DNA of 32,996 nt from Bacteroidales bacterium (GCA_014800525.1 JAAVFV010000061.1:1-32996); one strand, 5' to 3'. Shown: positions 17,597-25,674, numbered from the stretch's first letter. The notes: generated by a model not told the origin, from the letters alone. Numbers and translations: made by a program.

Positions 17597-19408
17597 TCAG
17601 TCGATTTCTCCTTGATAGTCGCGGAGGAGATCTGCGAGCCCGGGTGTGTTCGCGATTGCTTTCTGGAGGAATTCCTCCGGCGGAAGGAAATTATGAACTT
17701 CCACTGATTTATCCACTTCGGCGCGGATACTGATGAAATCGTTCCGGAGGGTGTCGCGGAGGAAGGTGATGAGTTTATTGGAGCTTTCAAATGCCTGTTG
17801 CTCGGCCGGATGACGCACAAGGGCTGTGATGTCGGCCTCTCCGGTCATCTGGAGTTTGGCTCCTCTCATTGCGCTCATCAGAATTCTCTGGTCGGGGTTG
17901 GAGACCATGAATTGTTGCCAGGCGCGCTGTATGTCCTCAATCGTAACGGGGTTACGGCGCGGTTCGAGGTGTCCGGTGGATGAGGTCACTTCCTCTGTGA
18001 GACGAAACGATTTGGGGCGTCCCGCTGCGGGTCGCTGCGGAGTTTGAGGAGTCGGGCGGGAGTCGGGAGAGGCGGGAGTCGCAGGGGAGGCAGACGTAGG
18101 AGTAGGCGTCACAGGACCCGGGGCTTGCGGAGCGGTTGGAGGAGGCGATGCAGGAATCGGATCCGGAGATGATACCGGGGTGGTAACTGTTGCCGATGGG
18201 CGGGGAGCCGCAGGGGGAGCCGATGGTTGAGCGACCACCTGCGGCCCTGTGGCCGGATTATGAAGAGGCGGATTGGTAGTGCCTCCGCGGAATGGAGGAT
18301 CTGCCGGGGCCATGAGCTGACACAGGCGGATGAGGGTCACTTCCACAAGGAGCTGTTTATTGGAGGCCGTGCGATAATTGAAATCGCAGTCGTTGAGAAT
18401 CTTCAGCGCTGCATAATACCATTGCAGAGGCAGCGATTTGGCCTGGACTGTGAATCGTGCCGCCGTATCCTGAGGGAGTTCCATCAGGGACTGGGTGCGG
18501 GGATCGGCAGCCATCATTAAATCACGCACATGAGAGGCTAAGCCTCCGATAAACGACAGGGAATCGAAGCCCTTGAGCCGGACATCATTATAGATCAGCA
18601 GCGACCCCGCCACATCTCCCTTGGCGAAAGCATCCACAAGCCGGAAGAAATATTCATAATCCAGAATATTGAGGTTCTCGAGAGCGGATTCGTATGTGAT
18701 GTTTCCTCCGGAGGCAGCAGAGACCTGATCGAAGATGGAGAGAGCGTCGCGCATTGCTCCATCAGCTTTGCGGGCGATTATCTCGAGTGCTTTGCTGTCG
18801 GCGGTGATGCCCTTATCCTTAGCCACATATTTGAGGTGATCCACCGTGTCGTCGATTGTAATGCGCTTAAAGTCGTAGATCTGACAGCGGCTCAGAATCG
18901 TAGGAATCACTTTGTGCTTTTCAGTAGTGGCGAGGATAAAGATGGCATAGGCGGGGGGTTCCTCAAGGGTCTTGAGGAATGCGTTGAAGGCCTGATTGGA
19001 GAGCATATGGACCTCATCGATGATGAATACACGATATCGTCCCACCTGTGGGGGCACCTGCACCTGCTCCGTGATGGCGCGGATATCATCTACACCGTTG
19101 TTGGAGGCGGCATCGAGTTCAATGAGGTTATACGATGTTCCGCGGTCGATTGCCAGACATGATTCGCATTCGCAGCATGCTTCTCCGTCGGGAGTGGGGT
19201 TGAGACAGTTGATGGTCTTTGCAAAGATGCGTGCGCAGGAGGTCTTACCCACTCCGCGAGGGCCGCAGAAGAGGTAAGCCTGGGCTAACTTTCCTGATGT
19301 GATTGAATTCTTTAGGGTGGAGGTCAGAGCTTTCTGTCCGATTACGCTGCTGAATGTGGCGGGACGGTATTTTCGGGCACTGACGATATATGGGGTTGCT
19401 GCTGCCAT
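17597..19408 (-). CDS. dnaX: DNA polymerase III subunit gamma/tau
   Basis: A 603-residue clamp-loader ATPase of the replication fork. The AAA+ module covers about 1-370. It has Walker A GPRGVGKT at 49-56, a zinc-binding Cys set at residues 68, 78/79, 81 and 84, Walker B with DEVH at 131-134 and an SRC sensor near 168. A clamp-loader collar domain follows (about 240-375), then a Pro/Ala/Thr-rich linker (about 375-480) and a tau-like C-terminal domain. Convergent with the tricorn gene and divergent from the adenosyltransferase gene. No slippery A-run for a programmed gamma product was noticed, but this was not searched exhaustively. Confidence 0.97.
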   Translation of the reverse strand: MAAATPYIVSARKYRPATFSSVIGQKALTSTLKNSITSGKLAQAYLFCGPRGVGKTSCARIFAKTINCLNPTPDGEACCECESCLAIDRGTSYNLIELDAASNNGVDDIRAITEQVQVPPQVGRYRVFIIDEVHMLSNQAFNAFLKTLEEPPAYAIFILATTEKHKVIPTILSRCQIYDFKRITIDDTVDHLKYVAKDKGITADSKALEIIARKADGAMRDALSIFDQVSAASGGNITYESALENLNILDYEYFFRLVDAFAKGDVAGSLLIYNDVRLKGFDSLSFIGGLASHVRDLMMAADPRTQSLMELPQDTAARFTVQAKSLPLQWYYAALKILNDCDFNYRTASNKQLLVEVTLIRLCQLMAPADPPFRGGTTNPPLHNPATGPQVVAQPSAPPAAPRPSATVTTPVSSPDPIPASPPPTAPQAPGPVTPTPTSASPATPASPDSRPTPQTPQRPAAGRPKSFRLTEEVTSSTGHLEPRRNPVTIEDIQRAWQQFMVSNPDQRILMSAMRGAKLQMTGEADITALVRHPAEQQAFESSNKLITFLRDTLRNDFISIRAEVDKSVEVHNFLPPEEFLQKAIANTPGLADLLRDYQGEID

Positions 19409-19456
19409 TCTCTATTGCGACAGAGGAGAGGGAATAGGGAGATTATGAACTTCTTA

Positions 19457-19464
19457 CAAATCTA
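19457..19464 (-). promoter_or_regulatory. Candidate -7 box of dnaX
   Basis: On the minus strand this reads TAGATTTG and fits TAnnTTTG, about 50 bases upstream of the dnaX ATG. The -33 element is not clear. Confidence 0.5.
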
Positions 19465-19625
19465 ATAAAAAAATCCCAAATGGATGTGGTGGGGATGCAA
19501 CAATATCGGGGCGTAGGCGTTACAAAATTTAAAGGAAATATGGTGCAGACGCGTGCGGGGGTGTGAAATGCGCCGCGATGATTTTGTGACTGCATTGATT
19601 TCTCAAGGTCTTAGCGAATCGAGCA

Positions 19626-20183
19626 ATGAAAAGCAATCTATATACACGCACGGGAGATGATGGCACCACAAGTCTTGTGGGGGGTGCGAGAGTGAAGAAA
19701 AATTGCAGGCGTCTGGAGAGTTACGGTGCTCTTGATGAGCTGTCGTCGTATCTTGGCCTCGCGGCTGCCAATCCGGCATGTCCGGCAGATCTGAAGGATG
19801 AAATCCGGAAGATACAGAATGAGCTGTTCAATCTCGGGGCTTATCTGGCCACTGCGGTAGAGCCGGGTGCGACGCCGTGTTGCCGTTCATTGGCTGATGG
19901 CAGGCGTATGCATGAACTCGAGAGCTGGATAGATCGTCTGGATGCTGCCACGCCCCCGATTCGTGCGTTTGTATTGCCGGGTGGATGTCAATTGGCAGCT
20001 CAGCTGCATGTGGCCCGCGTGGCGTGCCGGCGTCAGGAGAGGGCTCTGGTTTCGCTGGCTGAGGATGAATTCGTGGATCCGGAAGTAAGGGCCTATATCA
20101 ACCGCCTCTCGGATTATCTTTTCGCTGCGGCTCGATATGCTAATTTCGTGGCCGGAGTTGAGGAGGTGATCTGGCAGCAATAG
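19626..20183 (+). CDS. PduO-type corrinoid adenosyltransferase
   Basis: A 185-residue cytosolic enzyme that moves the adenosyl group of ATP to cob(I)alamin or cob(I)yrinic acid a,c-diamide. The start YTRTGDDGTTSLVGG (residues 6-20) is the ATP-binding signature. LESYGALDELSSYLG (about 31-45), a helical core with FVLPGG (near 117-122) and LHVARVACRRQERAL (near 127-141) complete the PduO/EutT fold. Length is usual for the family. It stands alone between dnaX (divergent) and the DUF2795 gene. A small AGAGAT/ATCTCT hairpin at 20227-20242 lies between it and the next gene but has no T-run. Confidence 0.95.
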   Translation: MKSNLYTRTGDDGTTSLVGGARVKKNCRRLESYGALDELSSYLGLAAANPACPADLKDEIRKIQNELFNLGAYLATAVEPGATPCCRSLADGRRMHELESWIDRLDAATPPIRAFVLPGGCQLAAQLHVARVACRRQERALVSLAEDEFVDPEVRAYINRLSDYLFAAARYANFVAGVEEVIWQQ

Positions 20184-20286
20184 GGACCGGAACTCTTAGT
20201 CAGCAAGTAATGGTCTGAGGTTAGCAAGAGATCGGAATCTCTGATGAAGAAAATAAAAAGATAAAAATAAATAAAAACTGAAAAAT

Positions 20287-20508
20287 ATGTATTGGACACT
20301 TGAATTGGCATCAAAGCTGGAGGATGCACCCTGGCCTGCCACCAAAGAAGAGCTTATCGACTTCGCCATGCGTAGCGGAGCGCCGATGGAGGTGATTGAG
20401 AACCTCAACGAGATTGAGGATGAAGGCGAGATCTACGAGAGCATCGAGGACATCTGGCCCGACTATCCCTCCAACGACGACTTCTTCTTCAACGAAGAGG
20501 AGTATTAA
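20287..20508 (+). CDS. Small acidic DUF2795 protein; its 3' end is the likely integration target
   Basis: A 73-residue, very acidic protein. The middle (WPATKEELIDFAMRSGAP, then VIENLNEI) is a short helical domain of the DUF2795 type, and the tail is Asp/Glu/Phe-rich and ends FFFNEEEY. No catalytic residue is apparent and the cellular role is unknown. The AT-rich leader AAAATAAAAAGATAAAAATA precedes it. What marks the gene out is its 3' end: the last 24 bases recur twice within the following 11 kb, so it seems to be the anchor for the accessory island. Confidence 0.8.
   Translation: MYWTLELASKLEDAPWPATKEELIDFAMRSGAPMEVIENLNEIEDEGEIYESIEDIWPDYPSNDDFFFNEEEY
20485..20508 (+). repeat. Attachment-like repeat, copy A (native DUF2795 3' end)
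   Basis: The 24-bp sequence opens TTCTTCAACGAAG and ends with the stop codon of the DUF2795 gene. Near-identical copies lie at 22393-22415 (22 of 23) and 31554-31577 (23 of 24). Sequence upstream of the core is not shared, as expected of an attachment core at the end of a gene. Confidence 0.8.
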
Positions 20509-20538
20509 AGCGATTATTTCGCGTAAAAGATTAATAAT

Positions 20539-20574
20539 CAATGGTCGAACAAAAATTAATTTGTTTGACCATTG
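20539..20574 (+). terminator. Terminator of the DUF2795 gene
   Basis: A 15-bp stem from CAATGGTCGAACAAA pairs with TTTGTTTGACCATTG through one G-U pair around a 6-base loop, followed by GTGTTTTAT. A related, partly decayed stem with the same CAATG/CATTG ends follows repeat copy B. Confidence 0.75.
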
Positions 20575-20585
20575 GTGTTTTATGG

Positions 20586-20617
20586 CCTCAGATGGTGCGG
20601 TTTGTTTGGCCACATTC
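20586..20617. repeat. 32-bp downstream repeat, copy A
   Basis: Starts CCTCAGATG, contains CGGTTTGTTTGG and ends ATTC. It matches 28397-28428 at 28 of 32 bases. Both copies sit after a terminator-like hairpin, so the repeated unit seems to be the DUF2795 downstream region. Confidence 0.75.
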
Positions 20618-20673
20618 GATAATATACCCAATTATTGGTTATTTGTTTAGCTAAAATTACACCGATACAAAAA

Positions 20674-20721
20674 TCCTCCGGAATATTCCTATTTTAGATA
20701 GAGGAAGAATATTCCGGAGGA
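20674..20721 (-). terminator. Terminator of the AAA_14 ATPase gene
   Basis: A perfect 15-bp inverted repeat (TCCTCCGGAATATTC with its complement) flanks an 18-base loop. On the minus strand it runs into ATTTTTG. It lies about 120 bases after the ATPase stop. Confidence 0.8.
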
Positions 20722-20839
20722 AAACCGAGTAAGACGTGTTCTGCGGCTTCCATAAACCTCATACACTATTTCCCTTGTGAGTCTTATTGTTGGCAAAATG
20801 GATTACTTCTTTACACTCGTTATCCATTTTTACTGTGCG

Positions 20840-22042
20840 TTATTGCACACTTAATAACCAGCGGGGAATATCCACTATTCTTATCCCTTCGTAATCAGTT
20901 TCTTCGTTTCTGGTCCGAGCAAGTAGTAGTTTGGGATAGGCATCACGTATCTGCAACAACGGTTGCACCTCACGTTTGAAAGTCGTTTCTACTGAAATAT
21001 CATCACTTACCTGAATGTAGACTTTATCCCCACCTTTCATTGCAACGAAATCTATCTCCTTCTGGTACAGTTTACCTACATATACCTCATATCCACGACG
21101 CAGCAATTCAATGAATACTATGTTTTCAAGCATTCGCCCCCAGTCCATATTTCGTTTGCCAAGTTCTGCAAAACGTATCCCGGTATCAGCAAGATAGTAT
21201 TTGCTCAATGATTGCAGATAGGTTTTCCCCTTTACATCATAGCGTTTAGCTTCGTAAAACACAAAAGCGTTGCACAGATAATCTATATATCTGCCGATAA
21301 TCTTATGATTGGTTTCCACCCCATCGGCTATAAATCTCCCGCTTATATTACGCGAAGAGGATATATTGCCGATATTGTCCATTAGATAATGACTCATACG
21401 CTTCATCATCGTTGGATTTCCAAGCTTGTATTTCTCTACAAGGTCACGGATAAGTATTGTTTCATAAACGTCTCGGATATATTTCTCCCTATCCGATGTC
21501 CTTGAATAAGGATATGCCCCCGACAGACCACCTACTTGAATATAATCAGTGAAGGCTTCTTGCATATTACTTTCTGCTATCTCAAAGTATGTGCAGTATT
21601 CCTTGAAACTGAACGGAAAAACATGTATCTCGATGTGGCGACCAGTAAACAGAGTGGCAAGATCGCTGCTCAAAAGAAAAGCATTAGAGCCTGTAAGGTA
21701 TATGTCATACCTTTCTTCTGAATGCAGGCTGTTTATTGTAAGTTCAAAACCCTTACACAGCTGCACCTCATCAATCATAAGATAGTTGTTCACTCCATCT
21801 TTATATTGCTTTTCTACATACTCATTAAGAGCATGGTATTCTTTTAACTTTTCAAAACGGAGCTTAGTAAGATCAATTTCAATAACATTCGATGTCGAAT
21901 CAACGCTACGTATATAACCGGCAAAGGCACTCAGGAGCTTTGATTTTCCCGAGCGTCTGATACCGGTCACTATCTTTATGTCGGGAGTGTTCATTACTCC
22001 TGATAACTGGTTGAGATAGTGTGGTCTGCTTATTAGTTTCAT
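20840..22042 (-). CDS. AAA_14/DUF4143 ATP-binding protein
   Basis: A 400-residue cytosolic ATPase. Walker A is GIRRSGKSKLL (about 27-37), Walker B is NYLMIDEVQ (about 86-94), and a sensor-like YLTGSNAFLL follows near 114-123. The C-terminal part (about 200-400) is the DUF4143 region: a winged-helix-like segment with KYYLADTGIR, then a nuclease-fold-like stretch with GYEVYVGKLYQKEIDFVA (E/D-x-D followed by VYIQVS). Such ATPases are common and often mobile in Bacteroidetes; partner and purpose are unknown. It is the only gene between repeat copies A and B and faces the opposite way to its neighbours. Its promoter overlaps an inverted repeat. Confidence 0.92.
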   Translation of the reverse strand: MKLISRPHYLNQLSGVMNTPDIKIVTGIRRSGKSKLLSAFAGYIRSVDSTSNVIEIDLTKLRFEKLKEYHALNEYVEKQYKDGVNNYLMIDEVQLCKGFELTINSLHSEERYDIYLTGSNAFLLSSDLATLFTGRHIEIHVFPFSFKEYCTYFEIAESNMQEAFTDYIQVGGLSGAYPYSRTSDREKYIRDVYETILIRDLVEKYKLGNPTMMKRMSHYLMDNIGNISSSRNISGRFIADGVETNHKIIGRYIDYLCNAFVFYEAKRYDVKGKTYLQSLSKYYLADTGIRFAELGKRNMDWGRMLENIVFIELLRRGYEVYVGKLYQKEIDFVAMKGGDKVYIQVSDDISVETTFKREVQPLLQIRDAYPKLLLARTRNEETDYEGIRIVDIPRWLLSVQ

Positions 22043-22051
22043 ACCATGCGG

Positions 22052-22086
22052 CGTCCCAAACTTAAAAATATTTCATTTTTGGGACG
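22052..22086 (-). promoter_or_regulatory. ATPase promoter with overlapping inverted repeat (candidate operator)
   Basis: The minus-strand -7 box TAAGTTTG (22064-22057) lies about 15 bases upstream of the ATPase ATG. It overlaps the left arm of a perfect 9-bp inverted repeat: CGTCCCAAA at 22052-22060 and TTTGGGACG at 22078-22086. The second arm sits between the -7 and -33 positions. The arrangement suits a repressor-binding site. The regulator is unknown. Confidence 0.5.
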
Positions 22087-22392
22087 TAAGGCAAAGGTAA
22101 GAATTAATTCCAGATTTTACAATATATTCAGTAGGATGTGCACGGAAAATATGATTTCATAATCGAGAATAGTCTCTTAAATTGGTTTTTCTGTAATTTT
22201 CAACCTGGATAGCCTTTAATTCCTTTCCATGTATTAAATTTATATGATGGACTACCAAACGTTCTAATTTAATCGGATGGTCTGTTAGGCCCCATGTGAT
22301 TCTATCGCCTAAGATAGTCTTCCATAGTATGGTTTGTTGCGCCAAATGCAATGCAAAGACTGTTAAATAATTGATTGTCAAATGCAGTAGTG

Positions 22393-22415
22393 TTCTTCAA
22401 CGAGGAGGAGTATTA
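22393..22415 (+). repeat. Attachment-like repeat, copy B
   Basis: Matches the DUF2795 3' end at 22 of 23 bases. Translated in the same frame it gives FFNEEEY, but the upstream frame has no DUF2795 similarity and soon meets a stop, so only the gene end was duplicated. Confidence 0.75.
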
Positions 22416-22446
22416 CACAATAAATTTGTTATAAATATCTGATAAT

Positions 22447-22490
22447 CAATGACTGAGAAAAAGAATAATTTTCTTGACCATTGCTTTTTT
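22447..22490 (+). terminator. Terminator-like hairpin after repeat copy B
   Basis: CAATG and CATTG ends and an AGAAAA/TTTTCT inner stem are separated by a short mismatched stretch. The hairpin is followed by CTTTTTT. It resembles the DUF2795 terminator at 20539-20574 in position relative to the repeat. Confidence 0.55.
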
Positions 22491-22628
22491 CCGTTTTACC
22501 CCATAGTTTTCTTTGCTAACCCCCCTTATTTACCAAATTTTGCCGTTTTCTTGGCTAAATACCGACCGTCCTCAGAGGTTTATTAGTATTAGCAATAAGT
22601 CATAAAATGGTACTACATGGATTTTTAG

Positions 22629-22636
22629 TAACTTTG
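22629..22636 (+). promoter_or_regulatory. -7 box of the first RhuM-type gene
   Basis: TAACTTTG fits TAnnTTTG and ends five bases before the ATG at 22642, so the predicted transcript would be nearly or fully leaderless. No clear -33 element is seen. Confidence 0.6.
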
Positions 22637-22641
22637 TATTG

Positions 22642-24138
22642 ATGGAAAACTTAATAAATAAGAAACACAGTGTTGTATATAATTCGCCAAGAGGAATACC
22701 AATCGAGGTGATAATTGATGATACAACCTCATGGCTTAGTCAGTCTCAGATTGCCGAACTTTTCTGTATAGGAAGATCAACTACCACAAAGCAAATAAAC
22801 ACCACCATTAGTTCCAATGGTATGAGTAAATCGGAAGTATGTTCCATATTGGAACATACTGCTGCGGACGGGAAAGTTTATTCTACCCAATTTTACAACC
22901 TGGACATTATCCTTTTTATAGGCTATAGATACGATTTAAAAACAGCACAGGATTTTCGGAAATTTTGTGAAGTCGAGATAGCAAAAGAGATAGCAAAAAG
23001 GAACAATCGAAGAAATGCGCGTAATGCATTTTTATGGTTTGAGCGAGTAAGTAAGTCGACAATAACCTATTGCAATGAATTTCTTAAGTTGACAAAAGGA
23101 CATGAAAATGTAACGAAAGATGCTATTAAGGATTATATGTCGCTTATTATCAAGCTCCGAAATGAATGTTATAGTGATGATGAGATCAATAGAATTAGCG
23201 AGTCTAAGTCCGTATTCCCAAAGGAGATAAGAGGGTACCTCTGTCATGAGGGTAATAAACCAATATTTCAACCGAACCACCTTATGTGTAAATTAGCTAC
23301 ACTTAGAGATGAAGTCAACCACATCAACTATGAATTCCTGATTGAGTACGATATTTTCGATCCTTCCACCGAGATTTATTATGGGGTCAAGGCCGTATCC
23401 GATGAACCTGTATCAAGCAACCATTTTATAGAGTGTGCCGAAAAAATATGGGGTGACGTGCTGGGTAGAAACATAAAAATGAAAAACAAAGATAAAAGAG
23501 GACGGCCATCATTCTATATCAAATACGAAAACAGATTTAAGGAGACTGACAATGGCAATAATGGGACATTTTGGCCATTTTGGATTCGATATGATGCTGA
23601 CAAAGAGTCATTTGTTGATGTTGTGACTGCTCTTAAAACAGTATTTAAGGATTTTGGGAAATCTCTTAACAATATCCTTGATTATAAAGGTGAATTTCAG
23701 AATATTGAGAATATCTTAAAAAATAATGTTTGCTATAATAAAGACACCTATAGGGCTGTAGTTGATGAACTTGATAGCGACATACGAATTCAGTTAAAGG
23801 AGGAGTCAGTCAATGAGTTCAAAGAAATTGTTCTACCGAATCTTGAAGAAAAAGGACTAATCAAAAAGCGTGAGGATGGACTTTATCAACTTAAACCCCC
23901 ATTGAAAGAGTTGGCTTCCTATATGGAGGTTGCTTTTAAGGAAATGAAAAAGAATCGAATAAAAGATAAATATCAAAATAAAGAACTTAATTCTAACCTT
24001 CCAATTTCTGCCCTTCAAGAATTTATTCGCAATGGTGGTGGGAACCCCACCAATGGAAACACATGGAGTAATAGAATCAAATTGAATGAGGAGAGATATG
24101 AAGAGATTGAAAAGGATGTAAGAAATTGGTTTAGTTAA
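22642..24138 (+). CDS. RhuM-type DNA-binding domain with a novel C-terminal region
   Basis: A 498-residue protein from the ATG at 22642; a TTG one codon upstream is a less likely start. Residues about 15-120 are the RhuM/virulence-type N-terminal module, with WLSQSQIAELF, a helix-turn-helix-like RSTTTKQIN, FYNLDIILFIGYR, and FRKFCEVEIAKEIAKR where the family has its WAT-LKEY helix. Beyond about 125 the sequence departs from RhuM: a helical region, a conserved-looking YEFLIEYDIFDP, KDKRGRPSFYIKYENRF near 285, and a Lys-rich C-terminus. No nuclease or ATPase motif is visible. It is the first gene of the island's second module. A 25-bp palindrome lies in its coding sequence at 22836-22860. Possibly a regulator of the following cluster; this is inference. 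Confidence 0.8.
   Translation: MENLINKKHSVVYNSPRGIPIEVIIDDTTSWLSQSQIAELFCIGRSTTTKQINTTISSNGMSKSEVCSILEHTAADGKVYSTQFYNLDIILFIGYRYDLKTAQDFRKFCEVEIAKEIAKRNNRRNARNAFLWFERVSKSTITYCNEFLKLTKGHENVTKDAIKDYMSLIIKLRNECYSDDEINRISESKSVFPKEIRGYLCHEGNKPIFQPNHLMCKLATLRDEVNHINYEFLIEYDIFDPSTEIYYGVKAVSDEPVSSNHFIECAEKIWGDVLGRNIKMKNKDKRGRPSFYIKYENRFKETDNGNNGTFWPFWIRYDADKESFVDVVTALKTVFKDFGKSLNNILDYKGEFQNIENILKNNVCYNKDTYRAVVDELDSDIRIQLKEESVNEFKEIVLPNLEEKGLIKKREDGLYQLKPPLKELASYMEVAFKEMKKNRIKDKYQNKELNSNLPISALQEFIRNGGGNPTNGNTWSNRIKLNEERYEEIEKDVRNWFS
22836..22860. repeat. 25-bp palindrome inside the first RhuM-type gene
   Basis: Arms AGTATGTTCC (22836-22845) and GGAACATACT (22851-22860) flank ATATT; 11 of 12 dyad positions pair. 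It covers the last base of codon 65 plus codons 66-73, and its centre is the third base of codon 69. Confidence 0.9.
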
Positions 24139-24155
24139 GCCCAATAATGGCCATT

Positions 24156-24186
24156 TTTGCATTCTCTGTGGTTGATAGTAATTTTG
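24156..24186 (+). promoter_or_regulatory. Promoter of the accessory gene cluster
   Basis: TTTG (24156-24159) and TAATTTTG (24179-24186) are separated by 19 bases and match the Bacteroidetes -33/-7 pair. The predicted start near 24192 leaves about a 50-base leader before the ATG at 24243. It fixes that downstream ATG as the gene start rather than 24147. Confidence 0.75.
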
Positions 24187-24242
24187 CGGCTATAACAATA
24201 GAGTATGGTACCACTCTTGATGTTTTATTCAAAACAAAAAAT

Positions 24243-24485
24243 ATGGCACAAAAAAGAAAAGAAGCCTGGGACGCATATCGTCGCACCGGCATCAACCACA
24301 GCAATTTCGATCTCAATGATCGAGACGAGATCGCAGCTATCACCGGATGGAACTGCGCAAGAGACAAAGGTCGTGCAGACGCATTTCGCAAATACCACCG
24401 CACGGGGGTAAATCACAGCGAATATGACCTGACCGACCACGACCAGATTAGATCAATCCTCGATGATCGAAAGAATCGTCGGTGA
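24243..24485 (+). CDS. 80-residue protein made of two related repeats
   Basis: The start chosen is the ATG at 24243. The frame is open from 24147, but that would place the promoter within the gene. The protein has two similar halves, AWDAYRRTGINHSNFDLNDR near residues 8-27 and AFRKYHRTGVNHSEYDLTDH near 46-65, each followed by a DEI/DQI segment. The shared pattern is A-x-x-x-Y-x-R-T-G-[IV]-N-H-S-x-[FY]-D-L. The protein is strongly charged with a basic end. No family is recognised; a nucleic-acid-binding or adaptor role would be a guess. It is the first gene after the cluster promoter, 43 bases before the LOTUS/DUF3825 gene. Confidence 0.75.
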   Translation: MAQKRKEAWDAYRRTGINHSNFDLNDRDEIAAITGWNCARDKGRADAFRKYHRTGVNHSEYDLTDHDQIRSILDDRKNRR

Positions 24486-24528
24486 TTCCATGCTTCAGAC
24501 TATAATAACCAATATATAGAAGTCATAT

Positions 24529-25653
24529 ATGCCAATTATAGGAATGAAGAAGCTGAACGGGCATCAGATTGATGTTCTCCGTCGTGCAATACTATTCCTC
24601 GTTGCACGCGACGGGAAGGCCCGCCTCGTGATTCTTGCATCTTATCTACTGACACTTGATGAAAATGGTTTCAAAAGCGGATACTGGTGTGGTTATCGCA
24701 AACTACACCTAATGATAGAGGCGTATCCGGAATTCTTTGAAATCTATGATGCAGATACGACTGATAGGTCAGTGCGTATTGTCGGTAATCAAGGCCATGT
24801 GGGTAATCAATATGCAAAGCAGCCTTTCGATATGAACTTCGACCACTTTGTCTATAACTATATCACTTCTGAATTCGCAGATGAAATACGCCGAGAGTAT
24901 AATCTCTCGGATGGCATGGAAGATTACTGTGTATTCTGCAATTTCTTGAGGTATACTTATTACAAAGCAGAGAAAGAAGGGAAGGTATTGGGAAATGGCA
25001 CTATGAGAATGTTCCACACCGGATGGTTCCACAACAATACGGATGAGGTGTATATGCTGTGGGGATATAACGATGATGGTATAGCGAAGAGGAGTTTCAT
25101 ACGTAGAAGTGCACCGGAAGGACGTGAAGCCCTCAGGCTCCTAGGAAATCGAACACCCCAAATGGTAGAATTTCCTGTCATACAGTTTGATACGAAACTA
25201 AACATAGAGCCTGAGTATGGTCACATATTCGATGAGCGTGTAGATCGAATGCCTGAAGAAATTATGGATATGCTTCGTCATCATCCGGATGTTAAGGGCA
25301 AAGGCGATAATCTGAGCAATCAGGATATTGTGCGCATCGGGCGCAATTTTCTTAGAAAATTTCTCGACGGATGCATAAAGGACACTCAGTCTCGCCTGAG
25401 CAACCGAAGAGATGAGGCTGTACAGTTCTGGAACAGACGTACCGATAAAATGTGCTGGTTTCTACCTTTGCGTTTTGGGTATACAGAAAGAGTGAACCTT
25501 GCATTGGTTGTCGAACTAAGTACGTTGAATGAATCACTGGTATATAGGGCTCACACCATATTGTCGCTTAAAGAGGCCTTCAAATGTGCACGTTTGCTTG
25601 GCCCTGTAAAGGCAGAATGGCTGAAGGATGCCTGGAAAGACAATAATGAATAA
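24529..25653 (+). CDS. LOTUS-like domain plus DUF3825 protein
   Basis: A 374-residue cytosolic protein. Residues about 10-82 look like an OST-HTH/LOTUS domain, a winged helix linked to RNA: a helix, then RLVILASYLL, GYRKLHLMIEAYPEFFEIY and a terminal strand. Residues about 90-370 match DUF3825: NGTMRMFHTGWF near 160-171, a DFLRKFLDG-like NFLRKFLDG near 282-290, RLSNRRDEAVQFWNRR, and the end block NLALVVELS, VYRAHTILSLKEAFKCARLL. DUF3825 has no settled biochemical role. RNA recognition or processing is inferred from the LOTUS-like part. It sits between the two-repeat protein and the zinc ribbon, 21 bases upstream of the latter. Confidence 0.8.
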   Translation: MPIIGMKKLNGHQIDVLRRAILFLVARDGKARLVILASYLLTLDENGFKSGYWCGYRKLHLMIEAYPEFFEIYDADTTDRSVRIVGNQGHVGNQYAKQPFDMNFDHFVYNYITSEFADEIRREYNLSDGMEDYCVFCNFLRYTYYKAEKEGKVLGNGTMRMFHTGWFHNNTDEVYMLWGYNDDGIAKRSFIRRSAPEGREALRLLGNRTPQMVEFPVIQFDTKLNIEPEYGHIFDERVDRMPEEIMDMLRHHPDVKGKGDNLSNQDIVRIGRNFLRKFLDGCIKDTQSRLSNRRDEAVQFWNRRTDKMCWFLPLRFGYTERVNLALVVELSTLNESLVYRAHTILSLKEAFKCARLLGPVKAEWLKDAWKDNNE

Positions 25654-25674
25654 TAACTTTTAAATCTGGAGATT

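Larger units (their letters stand above)
20509..20839. other. Intergenic start of the island: two terminators and repeat A/C
   Basis: This stretch holds the DUF2795 terminator, the 32-bp sequence that recurs at 28397-28428, and the terminator of the minus-strand ATPase gene. A 23-codon frame on the minus strand between the ATPase stop and its terminator is too short to support. No other gene is seen. Confidence 0.6.
22043..22641. other. Island spacer with operator, repeat copy B and terminator
   Basis: About 600 AT-rich bases. From left to right they hold the ATPase promoter and inverted repeat, a region with no clear gene, the attachment-like copy B, a hairpin with T-run, and the RhuM promoter at the right end. 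A 74-codon minus-strand frame (22157-22381) has no recognisable domain and could be a gene remnant. Confidence 0.55.

Noticed and set aside
20227..20242. AGAGAT/ATCTCT hairpin as terminator of the adenosyltransferase gene
   Set aside because: Only six base pairs and no T-run after it, so it is not listed as a terminator.
22157..22381. Minus-strand frame of 74 codons between the ATPase and repeat copy B
   Set aside because: No family, promoter or SD-like sequence; it could be a remnant, so it is mentioned only in the spacer entry.
24147..24242. Upstream start for the two-repeat protein
   Set aside because: A well-formed -33/-7 promoter lies within this extension and the peptide shows no relation to the repeats.
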